Source: Candidatus Bacteroides pullicola (GTDB taxonomy: Bacteria > Bacteroidota > Bacteroidia > Bacteroidales > Bacteroidaceae). Taken from it: a DNA stretch of 44,656 bases. The notes below the pieces were generated by a model. The model was given only the letters and a program-made list of their open reading frames with translations. It ran no database searches and was not told the DNA's origin. Made by a program: the position numbers and the translations under genes. This document shows positions 38,617 through 44,656 of the stretch, in pieces. The stretch's first letter is position 1, and each line of letters begins with the position of its first letter. The DNA is taken from assembly GCA_019115825.1 (NCBI GenBank), contig DXCV01000042.1:1-44656 (forward strand). The letters run 5' to 3'.

Positions 38617-39154
38617 GTGCCAAATATGCTTTGATTCGTTTTGCCAACAAACATTTGGCGCGATGCAGTTGCGAGGTCGAGGAATGCTCCTTGATGTGGA
38701 GCAGGTCCGCAATTTCCTTGTGCGATTTCTCCTCGAACACATAGAGGTTGAACACCGTCCGGCATCCTTCCGGCAACCCGGCCACGAAGCCCATCAGCAC
38801 ATCTTCCGGAATGCAGTTTCCCGCTTCCGCCACGTCCGCCTCGTCGGGGATGTCCGCCATCTGCCCTTCGTCCACCAGCAAGCGGCTGAAACGCTCCTGC
38901 CGGCGGAGGTAGTCGATGGCCTGCGTAGCCATCACCCGGCCAATCCACGCCGCCAGCGGGCACTCGCCCCGGTAGGTGAACCGGGTGAAGATTTTGACGA
39001 ACCCGTCGTGCAAGACATCGTGCGCGGCATCCATGTCGCCCACGTAGCGGTAGCAGACGGCCAGCATCTGCCGGGCAAAGCGGGTATAAAGCGCCTTACG
39101 GGCAGCCTCCTTTCCTGCCCGGCATCCTTCGACCATTTCTATTTCACTGTCCAC
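38600..39154 (-). CDS. ECF-type RNA polymerase sigma factor
   Basis: Sigma70-family factor of about 184 residues. Region 2 (ARQMLAVCYRYVGDMDAAHDVLHDGFVKIF) and region 4 (LPEGCRTVFNLYVFEEKSHKEIADLLHI, then HRAKCLLAKRI) are clear. The start is uncertain: GTG 39154 gives the most family-like N-terminus (VDSEIEMVEGCRAGKEAAR), ATG 39136 is close behind, and the frame runs open to 39211. It is the first gene of an operon with the membrane barrel protein and two small exported proteins. Confidence 0.9.
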   Translation of the reverse strand: MDSEIEMVEGCRAGKEAARKALYTRFARQMLAVCYRYVGDMDAAHDVLHDGFVKIFTRFTYRGECPLAAWIGRVMATQAIDYLRRQERFSRLLVDEGQMADIPDEADVAEAGNCIPEDVLMGFVAGLPEGCRTVFNLYVFEEKSHKEIADLLHIKEHSSTSQLHRAKCLLAKRIKAYLAHERQE

Positions 39155-39282
39155 TACCAATGCTTCTTGTCGGGACGCCACATCGCGTCGTTTACAGGTT
39201 AGACGCAGCACGAGAGAGAATGCTGCAAACAGGAGTGTGAAAACACGTTAAATGTACCCGCCTGTATTTCCTAAGGACGGCG

Positions 39283-40131
39283 TCAGCACGCCTTGAAGCT
39301 CATGTCCAACCCCTTGACGGAGTGCGTCAGGGCGCCCACCGAGATAAAGTCCACGCCCGTCTCGGCATAGTCGCGCAGGGTGTCGAAGGTGATGCCGCCC
39401 GACGATTCGGTCTCATAGCGTCCGCCCACCATTTCCACGGCCTGGCGCGTCAGCTCGGGCGTGAAGTTGTCGAACATGATGCGGTCCACGCCGCCCACGT
39501 TCAGGACTTGCTGCAGTTCGTCGAGGTTGCGCACCTCGATTTCTATCTTCAGGTCTTTGCCCTTCTCCTTGCAGTACTCCTTGGCACGCAGGATGGCCTT
39601 GTCGATGCCTCCGGCAAAGTCCACGTGGTTGTCCTTCAGCAGAATCATGTCGAACAGGCCGATGCGGTGGTTCACACCGCCGCCAATCTTCACGGCCATC
39701 TTCTCCAGGATGCGCATGCCTGGCGTGGTCTTGCGGGTGTCCAACACGCGGGTGTGGGTGCCTTCCAGGCGGTCGGCATAACGGCGGGTCATGGTGGCGA
39801 TGCCGCTCATACGCTGCATGATGTTCAGCATCAGGCGTTCCGTCTGCAGCAGGGATTGCACCTTGCCCTCCACCACCATGGGCACGTCGCCCGGCTTCAC
39901 CGTCGAGCCGTCGGGCATGAATACCTCCACTTTCAGCGTGGGGTCGAAGCGGCGGAACACCTCTTTGGCCACCTCGATGCCGGCCAGGATGCCCGGTTCC
40001 TTGATGAGGAGTTTGGACTTGCCCGTCTCCGTGGCGGGTATGCAGGACAGCGTCGTGTGGTCGCCGTCGCCTATGTCTTCAGCAAAAGCCAGGTCTATCA
40101 GCCTGTCTATCAATTCTTGTTCTTTCGTCAT
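39283..40131 (-). CDS. nadC: Nicotinate-nucleotide pyrophosphorylase (carboxylating)
   Basis: Quinolinate phosphoribosyltransferase of de novo NAD synthesis, 282 residues. It converts quinolinate and PRPP to nicotinate mononucleotide. Conserved parts: AEDIGDGDHTTL, NIMQRMSGIATMTRRY, TRKTTPGMRILEKMAV, GGGVNHRIGLFDMILLKDNH and ESSGGITFDTLRDYAETGVDFISVG (given in part). Start overlaps the stop of the DUF4783-like gene by 4 bp, so they form one unit. Confidence 0.96.
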   Translation of the reverse strand: MTKEQELIDRLIDLAFAEDIGDGDHTTLSCIPATETGKSKLLIKEPGILAGIEVAKEVFRRFDPTLKVEVFMPDGSTVKPGDVPMVVEGKVQSLLQTERLMLNIMQRMSGIATMTRRYADRLEGTHTRVLDTRKTTPGMRILEKMAVKIGGGVNHRIGLFDMILLKDNHVDFAGGIDKAILRAKEYCKEKGKDLKIEIEVRNLDELQQVLNVGGVDRIMFDNFTPELTRQAVEMVGGRYETESSGGITFDTLRDYAETGVDFISVGALTHSVKGLDMSFKAC

Positions 40132-40520
40132 TGTTCTGTCTTATCTATCCTTATTTGATGAATGTAATACCTGTTTTGCGATCTCCGGAAAAAGCAGTTC
40201 ACGCGGAAGGTGCCGCCCGTGGTCTGCAGCGTGCCGACGATGAAGCTCGATTCGCCGCGCTTCCCCTCGTGGTTGACGTCGAACGACTGGACCTTCTTCC
40301 CTGTGAAAAAAGACGCCAGCGCCTCTTCCGCCAGCGTCTTGTCCGCACTGATGGCCTTGTCTCCGATGGTCACGTCCACCTCTTCGCCCAAGTACCTGCT
40401 CAGCTCCTGCGGGCTCCCTTTCTTGAGAGCCACAATCACGCCTACAGGCACGTTTTGGGCAAAAGCATACGTCAACCACACAAAGAGGCTGGCCAGCAGC
40501 AATATGACTCGCTTTCTCAT
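40128..40520 (-). CDS. DUF4783-like exported protein
   Basis: Small protein of 130 residues with signal peptide (LLASLFVWLTYAFAQ, to about residue 22). The mature part has an NTF2-like look: VGVIVALKKGSPQELSRYL, EEALASFFTGKKVQSFDVNH, FRVNCFFRRSQNRYYIHQI. This matches the Bacteroidales DUF4783 family, often next to nadC; function unknown. ATG 40520 is preferred: a -7 element lies 26 bp upstream and the longer frame to 40715 reads into a tandem array. Confidence 0.8.
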   Translation of the reverse strand: MRKRVILLLASLFVWLTYAFAQNVPVGVIVALKKGSPQELSRYLGEEVDVTIGDKAISADKTLAEEALASFFTGKKVQSFDVNHEGKRGESSFIVGTLQTTGGTFRVNCFFRRSQNRYYIHQIRIDKTEQ

Positions 40521-40545
40521 GTCCAAAAGCATTAAATGATTGCGG

Positions 40546-40553
40546 CAAAGGTA
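40546..40553 (-). promoter_or_regulatory. -7 element of the DUF4783-nadC operon
   Basis: TACCTTTG on the minus strand, a perfect TAnnTTTG, 26 bp before ATG 40520. No TTTG is seen at -33; the 22-bp array begins about 60 bp further upstream. Confidence 0.65.
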
Positions 40554-40614
40554 CGTATTTCTTTCCAATAAAAAAAAGCTAAAGCTAAAGAAATGTGTTT
40601 CAGGGGTTAGGGGG

Positions 40615-40702
40615 AGGTACGGGTAAGCACGGGCGCAGGTATGGGTAAGTACGGACGCAGGTACGGGTAAGCACGGACACAGGTATGGGTAAGCACGGAC
40701 GG
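40615..40702. repeat. Tandem array G, 4 units of 22 bp
   Basis: Units start at 40615, 40637, 40659 and 40681. Each has two related half-units, AGGTACGGGT (10 bp) and AAGCACGGGCGC (12 bp), with C/T alternation between successive units. The core GTACGGG is shared with arrays A and E. Located upstream of the DUF4783-nadC promoter. Confidence 0.93.
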
Positions 40703-40795
40703 GAGATATACCCATACAATTTCTGCCCAGTAATTGCCCACTTTAATTTTATCCTATAATATACAAGACGGAACTTGCTTTTCCCATCGTCATCC

Positions 40796-40883
40796 CTCCA
40801 CTTCCTCTCCAATTCCTCGCCACTTCCCCTCCACTATTACTCCTATTATACTCCTATTATACTCCTATATTGGTCCTATTCAG
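40796..40883. repeat. Degenerate array H, 8 units of 11 bp
   Basis: Eight 11-bp units from 40796 to 40883. The first four read about CTCCACTTCCT and the next four about CTCCTATTATA, with TCC in register in every unit except the third (GCC). The period is half of the array G period, and it lies 93 bp from array G. Confidence 0.8.
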
Positions 40884-41077
40884 AATAAGAGAAACAGTGG
40901 ACAAATAACGGTTCAATAAGGGTAATGCATAAGACTAAGAAAGGACGAAATTAAGTTCCAAGTAAATTGTGCGAGCAACTGCACAGGTTCAGTTTATAGC
41001 ACAAGATGAATGCGGACACTCTACGAATCATTGCCACTTGATTATCAAACTAAAAGCACAGGAATCGTGATTTTTGA
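40884..41077. other. Intergenic stretch without recognisable features
   Basis: AT-rich space between array H and array I. I see no gene, promoter match or structured RNA. Confidence 0.55.
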
Positions 41078-41163
41078 GGAGTAACAAAAGGATTTTGGTG
41101 GAGTATATTTTATTTTTATGGAGTAATCTCATGACTTTCTTGGAGTAGTGCCCCCTCCTTGAA
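41078..41163. repeat. Degenerate array I, about 22-bp period
   Basis: GGAGTA recurs at 41078, 41100, 41120 and 41142 (spacings 22, 20, 22), each preceded by a T-rich run. The array ends just before the -33 TTTG of the regulator promoter. Confidence 0.65.
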
Positions 41164-41164
41164 C

Positions 41165-41195
41165 TTTGCAAGCCCCCATTTGCGTCCTAACTTTG
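41165..41195 (+). promoter_or_regulatory. Canonical promoter of the AraC-cupin-solenoid operon
   Basis: TTTG (41165-41168), a 19-bp spacer, then TAACTTTG (41188-41195). It lies 65 bp before ATG 41261 and directly follows the GGAGTA array. Confidence 0.85.
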
Positions 41196-41260
41196 TGTGC
41201 AAATGTAAGCTGCCACCCGGCACTAACGCCTGAGCGGCTTCCATATCAACGAACAGTTCA

Positions 41261-42085
41261 ATGGAAAAGAAACAAGAACATATTTTGCAAGGCGTCCAAG
41301 GCTGGAGGAGAATCCAACTGCCCTATGGGGAAATTATGGCATTATATATCCTTATTATATTATATGGTGCGAACCCGGTCTATGCGCAAAGTGACCTGAA
41401 TAGGCATCAGGCGATGACCACATACGTGATGCAGGCATCGTCCGAAGGAACAGGAGAGGAATTACATACGGGAAGCAAGGCATTCAGGACGTGGGCGATA
41501 GCTGTTAGTCTCCTGCTGCTGATTGCCGTGGCAAGCATTGCCTGCCTTCTGCGCCGACTGTCCACCTACCAGAATGAAATCGCCCGGCTGAACGAGACGC
41601 TCCGGACAAGCCAGCTGCCGCCTCCGGGCGAAACGAAACCCATCAAGGACACCCCCTTGGCCGCTGACACAGAAACACCCGACATGAAGAGAACTGAACC
41701 GCTTACGACGTTGGCTCCCGCCCGGTTTAATGGGAAAGACCAGGCCCTGTTTGAGCGCCTGACCCACGAAATCATCCAACGGCAACTCTACTTGCAACCC
41801 GACTTCAACAAAAAGAAGCTCTTGGACGAAATACATGTCCCGACCAACAAATTCGCCATGCTTTTTCAGGAATTTGCCGGATGCAGTTACACGCAATACA
41901 TACAGGACCTGCGCTTGGAATATGCCGTCCGCCTGATGTGCGAACAGCCTTTATGGAGCTTCGAGTCCATAGCGCGGGAGGCACGCATGTCTGAATCGGC
42001 CTTCTACAAGCAGTTCCAAAAGAAATATCACATGAAGCCGTCGGACTACCGGAACAAAGTATGTTTTTCGTCTTCTCGGAAATAG
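41261..42085 (+). CDS. Membrane-anchored AraC-type regulator with very short sensor
   Basis: Protein of 274 residues. A hydrophobic segment (about 26-43, ALYILIILYGANPVYAQ) may be a signal or membrane helix. A loop of only about 30 residues leads to a second helix (about 75-97, TWAIAVSLLLLIAVASIACLL). The cytoplasmic part ends in an AraC helix-turn-helix (about 175-268; ILQRQ-like start, SFESIAREARMSESAFYKQFQKKY). Bacteroidetes relatives usually carry a long TPR sensor between the membrane helices; here it is almost absent. Start 41261 is supported by the canonical promoter; ATG 41336 is an alternative. First gene of an operon with cupin and solenoid genes. Confidence 0.8.
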   Translation: MEKKQEHILQGVQGWRRIQLPYGEIMALYILIILYGANPVYAQSDLNRHQAMTTYVMQASSEGTGEELHTGSKAFRTWAIAVSLLLLIAVASIACLLRRLSTYQNEIARLNETLRTSQLPPPGETKPIKDTPLAADTETPDMKRTEPLTTLAPARFNGKDQALFERLTHEIIQRQLYLQPDFNKKKLLDEIHVPTNKFAMLFQEFAGCSYTQYIQDLRLEYAVRLMCEQPLWSFESIAREARMSESAFYKQFQKKYHMKPSDYRNKVCFSSSRK

Positions 42086-42114
42086 GAATAACAACAAATT
42101 AAAAGCATAAGATT

Positions 42115-42453
42115 ATGGAAAAAATGGTTATCAATCACAACGAAGTAGAAAAGATAGACATGGGCAAAGGCGTCATCCGCCAAGACTTCGCCATGGGCAA
42201 GAACCTGAACGTGCTGCATTGGAACATGTCGGATGGCAGCGTGGTGGGCATGCACACCCATCCGCAAGAGCAATTCGGCTATGTCATCAAGGGCGGATTC
42301 CACCTGACTATCGGCGACAAGGAATATGAGCTGAAGGAAGGCGATGCCTACCTGGTGCCGGCCGACATTCCCCACGGCTTTGTGGCCATCGGCGAGACGG
42401 AAGCCATCGACGTGTTCGCGCCGGTGAAAACGGTGTTCCCGTGGGACAAATGA
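42115..42453 (+). CDS. Single-domain cupin protein
   Basis: Small cupin of 112 residues. The metal-binding set is seen in MHTHPQEQFGYVIKG (two His, Glu or Gln) and a later His in PADIPHGF. Such proteins bind a metal and a small ligand, and can be sugar isomerase-like or sensors; the exact role is not readable. It lies 29 bp after the AraC-type gene and 20 bp before the solenoid gene, so it probably belongs to one regulatory or catabolic unit. Confidence 0.88.
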   Translation: MEKMVINHNEVEKIDMGKGVIRQDFAMGKNLNVLHWNMSDGSVVGMHTHPQEQFGYVIKGGFHLTIGDKEYELKEGDAYLVPADIPHGFVAIGETEAIDVFAPVKTVFPWDK

Positions 42454-42473
42454 GCGAAATGGAATAAACACAG

Positions 42474-43787
42474 ATGCAGGGTAAAGAAAAGCTTATCATG
42501 AAGACCACAAGCCATTCAAGGATTGTAGGCCAAGGCTCGTATGTGGTGAATCTCGACCACCTGTCCATACGGGAACCCGAAGCCCAGAACCTGTTTATAT
42601 ACCGGTACGCGGCAGGCAAGCAGTTCAATGAGAACCGCAAGTTGCAGAACAACGTGATATGCGGACTGGTGGCATTAACGGATGACCCTCATTCGCCTGG
42701 CGACAAGATGCTGGCCCCCAATGCCACGCTCATCAACCGAGGCATCATCGACATCCATTTCAAGGAGCTGTATGCCGCCCATCTGCGCCAAGCCGCCGCA
42801 CAAGGTTCCGGCTATCAGGTGGATGCCTTGCGGGGATATGCCATGGCCGCCGGTGCCAATTCGCTGCTCATCAACGAAGGCGTCATCAACATCTATATGG
42901 ACCACGATGCTGAAGCAGAAACCACCATGTACTGCTGTGCCATGTGGGCAGAGGCCAATTCGCAACTGATTAACCGGGGAGAAATCCACTTCTATGGCAA
43001 CGGCTCCTGGCAATCGCTGGTGAGGGGCGTGGGCGGCGTGGCCGACCACCTGCATGTCATCAACGAAGGGCTGATCACCGTGGATGTGGAGCGTGCCTTC
43101 CAGACCCGGGTGCTGCACACGGCCGGCATGCAAGGCTCACTATGGAACAGAGGCCGCATCGATGTGCGTGTGGCAGGCCGCATCATGACCTTGGGCAGCG
43201 TGACCGGCACGCACATGGTCAACGACGGGGAAATCAACGTCACGTCACTAGCCACAATGGTGGAAGGCAAGATACCCTACCTGTTCAGCTTCCCACCGAT
43301 GGCCTCCGGCATGTACGAGCATTTCCGGCCGGGCACAGCCTTGCCCGCCCCGATTGTCAACCGGGGTTCCATTCGGGTACATCTGGTGGGCAGTGAGGCT
43401 TCAGGTCCCGATGCCATCGCCTTTGGATTCTACTACCAGATGGAAGACAAAGACCAAGGTGAGCCCCCGGTGCGTGTAGCCGTCAATGAAGGCACGATAG
43501 AAGTGACCCAAGAAGGACCGCAGAAGTACATTACCGGAGAATTGGGCGTGAACATGCAGCTGAAGGAAGATAATCCGGTGAAGCTGAAGATAGAAACCTG
43601 GAAGACCCATAAGCGGGACTTCGCACAGACACACGACCTGTTTGTCTGCCAAAGCGCACAATTCGATTTCAGCAGCCTGCACCTGGTCCTCGAAGAAGGT
43701 TCTGCCCCGACGGACAAGACCGGGCTGGTCTATCAGCTTCCCGTAGCCCGCCAACGGGGAGACACCTGCACGGTTTTCGATGAATAA
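42474..43787 (+). CDS. Unrecognised beta-solenoid protein with NxGxI repeats
   Basis: Protein of 437 residues that I do not recognise. It has at least eight copies of a motif of type (I/V/W)N-(R/E/D)-G-x-I-x-V: INRGIIDIH, INEGVINIY, INRGEIHFY, INEGLITVD, WNRGRIDVR, VNDGEINVT, VNRGSIRVH and VNEGTIEVT, spaced roughly 30-70 residues. This looks like turns of a beta-helix or solenoid, as in adhesins, but there is no signal peptide, lipobox or membrane helix. It would stay in the cytoplasm or leave by an unknown route. The start may be ATG 42498. It ends the AraC-cupin-solenoid operon, 66 bp before an IS transposase gene. Confidence 0.75.
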   Translation: MQGKEKLIMKTTSHSRIVGQGSYVVNLDHLSIREPEAQNLFIYRYAAGKQFNENRKLQNNVICGLVALTDDPHSPGDKMLAPNATLINRGIIDIHFKELYAAHLRQAAAQGSGYQVDALRGYAMAAGANSLLINEGVINIYMDHDAEAETTMYCCAMWAEANSQLINRGEIHFYGNGSWQSLVRGVGGVADHLHVINEGLITVDVERAFQTRVLHTAGMQGSLWNRGRIDVRVAGRIMTLGSVTGTHMVNDGEINVTSLATMVEGKIPYLFSFPPMASGMYEHFRPGTALPAPIVNRGSIRVHLVGSEASGPDAIAFGFYYQMEDKDQGEPPVRVAVNEGTIEVTQEGPQKYITGELGVNMQLKEDNPVKLKIETWKTHKRDFAQTHDLFVCQSAQFDFSSLHLVLEEGSAPTDKTGLVYQLPVARQRGDTCTVFDE

Positions 43788-43828
43788 TAGAGTTTATATC
43801 GAATAATTGATTAATGCGTTCTTTGACT

Positions 43829-43836
43829 TATCTTTG
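43829..43836 (+). promoter_or_regulatory. -7-like element of the IS transposase gene
   Basis: TATCTTTG, a perfect TAnnTTTG, lies 18 bp before ATG 43854. No TTTG at -33 is seen. Confidence 0.5.
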
Positions 43837-43853
43837 TGACCTAAAAAGTTCAA

Positions 43854-44345
43854 TTGATGTATTACGACAAGATTCGCCACCGCCAAAGTCAAGTGCTTGC
43901 TGCGACAGGATTAACTCCTGTTGAGTTTGACGCCTTGCTAATCACTTTCAAGCACCATTGGGATGAGTATTACAGCCATTTTACCTTGGAGGGGAAAGTG
44001 CGCCAGCGTATATCCTATAACAGGAAGACCAGCGTGCTGCCTTTGATTCAGGACAAGATGTTCTTTATATTGGTATATCTGAAGACCAACCCACTTCAGG
44101 AGCTCCATGCCATCCAGTTTGAAATGACCCAACCTCAAGCCAACAGGTGGATTCACCTTCTGTCTGAAATTCTCCGGCGCACATTGAAGACTCTTGGCGA
44201 ATTGCCCGACCGTAACTCCAAACGACTGATACATATCCTTAAAGGATGCGAGGATGTACTGTTGGATGGAACCGAAAGGCCCATTCAGCGTCCTGTGGAC
44301 GAAGACAGGCAGTCAGCATGTTACAGCGGTAAAAAAAACTCATAG
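43854..44345 (+). CDS. Transposase N-terminal frame (OrfA)
   Basis: Protein of 163 residues: DNA-binding N-part (about 1-110, with IQFEMTQPQANRWIHLLSEIL) and first catalytic Asp in DGTERPI. The last residues KKNS come from reading through the A8 run in frame 0. The continuation lies in the +1 frame from about 44338 and extends past the window edge. Confidence 0.85.
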   Translation: MMYYDKIRHRQSQVLAATGLTPVEFDALLITFKHHWDEYYSHFTLEGKVRQRISYNRKTSVLPLIQDKMFFILVYLKTNPLQELHAIQFEMTQPQANRWIHLLSEILRRTLKTLGELPDRNSKRLIHILKGCEDVLLDGTERPIQRPVDEDRQSACYSGKKNS

Positions 44346-44656
44346 CATAAAGAATAACCTGCTGTGTACCGGCAATCTTAGGATTGTGTGGCTGAGTTCC
44401 ACATACGAAGGCCATGTCCATGACAAAAAGATTTGTGATGAAGAACCTCTTATGCTCCCCAAAGGCATCAGGCTTTGGCAAGATACAGGTTTCATCGGAC
44501 ACAGGCCGGATGGCGTTGAAGTATGCATGCCCAAGAAGAAGCCTAAAGGGAAAGAGCTTACTACTGCTGAAAAACAGGAGAACAAGCGGATTTCCGGAAT
44601 CAGGATTAAAGTGGAGCACGCCATAGGCGGTATGAAAAAATGCCGTATTGTCAAAG
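43854..44656 (+). mobile_element. IS5-type insertion sequence, left part; transposase split at A8
   Basis: The first frame (43854-44345) encodes an N-terminal transposase helix-turn-helix and the first DDE aspartate in LLDGTERPIQRP. It stops just after a run of eight A at 44331-44338. Reading on in the +1 frame after the run gives THSIKNNLLCTGNLRIVWL, then the second Asp (WQDTGFIGHRP) and Glu (VEHAIGGMKKCRIVK), up to the window edge. The order and spacing of D, D, E are right for the DDE_Tnp_4 type (IS5, IS427-like). The split could be a programmed or slippage frameshift, a mutation, or a sequencing error. The terminal repeats could not be defined. Confidence 0.85.

Noticed and set aside
40521..40715. 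N-terminal extension of the DUF4783-like frame
   Set aside because: It translates array G and the -7 element; the signal peptide starts at 40520.

Overview
The window is chromosomal DNA from a gut-type member of the Bacteroidales with fairly GC-rich coding sequence. The evidence is a SusC/SusD pair with a hybrid two-component system (HTCS) regulator, several Bacteroides-type promoters (TTTG, 19-20 bp, TAnnTTTG), surface lipoproteins with acidic residues after the lipobox Cys, and an initiator tRNA without an encoded CCA. The species cannot be named from sequence alone.

Layout. 1-949: 3' part of a sigma54-dependent activator, followed by a sigma54-like promoter and a strong terminator. 1521-6614: three-gene envelope operon (PEGA protein, FN3/GLUG lipoprotein, LPP20-like protein). 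7067-11644 (minus): tetR, fabG, RluA-type pseudouridine synthase and an S9 peptidase. 11806-28127 and on to 31808: a polysaccharide utilization locus with HTCS, SusC, SusD, GH20, a second GH20 (minus), a GH29 fucosidase and a GH2 beta-galactosidase. The enzyme set (beta-hexosaminidase, alpha-fucosidase, beta-galactosidase) suggests use of host-type glycans bearing fucose, galactose and N-acetylhexosamine. 32133-32205: initiator tRNA-Met. 32269-35199: divergent Cys-rich periplasmic protein and a second S9 peptidase. 35291-36247 (minus): nitronate monooxygenase/FabK-like enzyme. 36472-39154 (minus): ECF sigma factor, membrane-anchored beta-barrel protein and two small Bacteroidales proteins. 39283-40520 (minus): DUF4783-like protein and nadC. 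41261-43787: membrane AraC-type regulator, cupin and an unrecognised beta-solenoid protein. 43854 to the end: an IS5-type insertion sequence cut by the window edge, with its transposase split at an A8 run.

The most unusual signal is not a gene. At least seven intergenic tandem arrays of different sequence have a 22-bp or 11-bp period (1236-1389, 6779-6837, 21247-21378, 25993-26102, 40615-40702, 40796-40883, 41078-41163). Most lie just upstream of recognisable promoters. The arrays at 1236 and 21247 share one family of units built from inverted half-sites. Within that family the two arms change together (TCACA/TGTGA in early units, GTTACA/TGTAAC in later ones), and the order is the same at both loci 20 kb apart. 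This looks like selection for symmetric multi-site protein binding or for hairpins, and I know of no described element that matches it.
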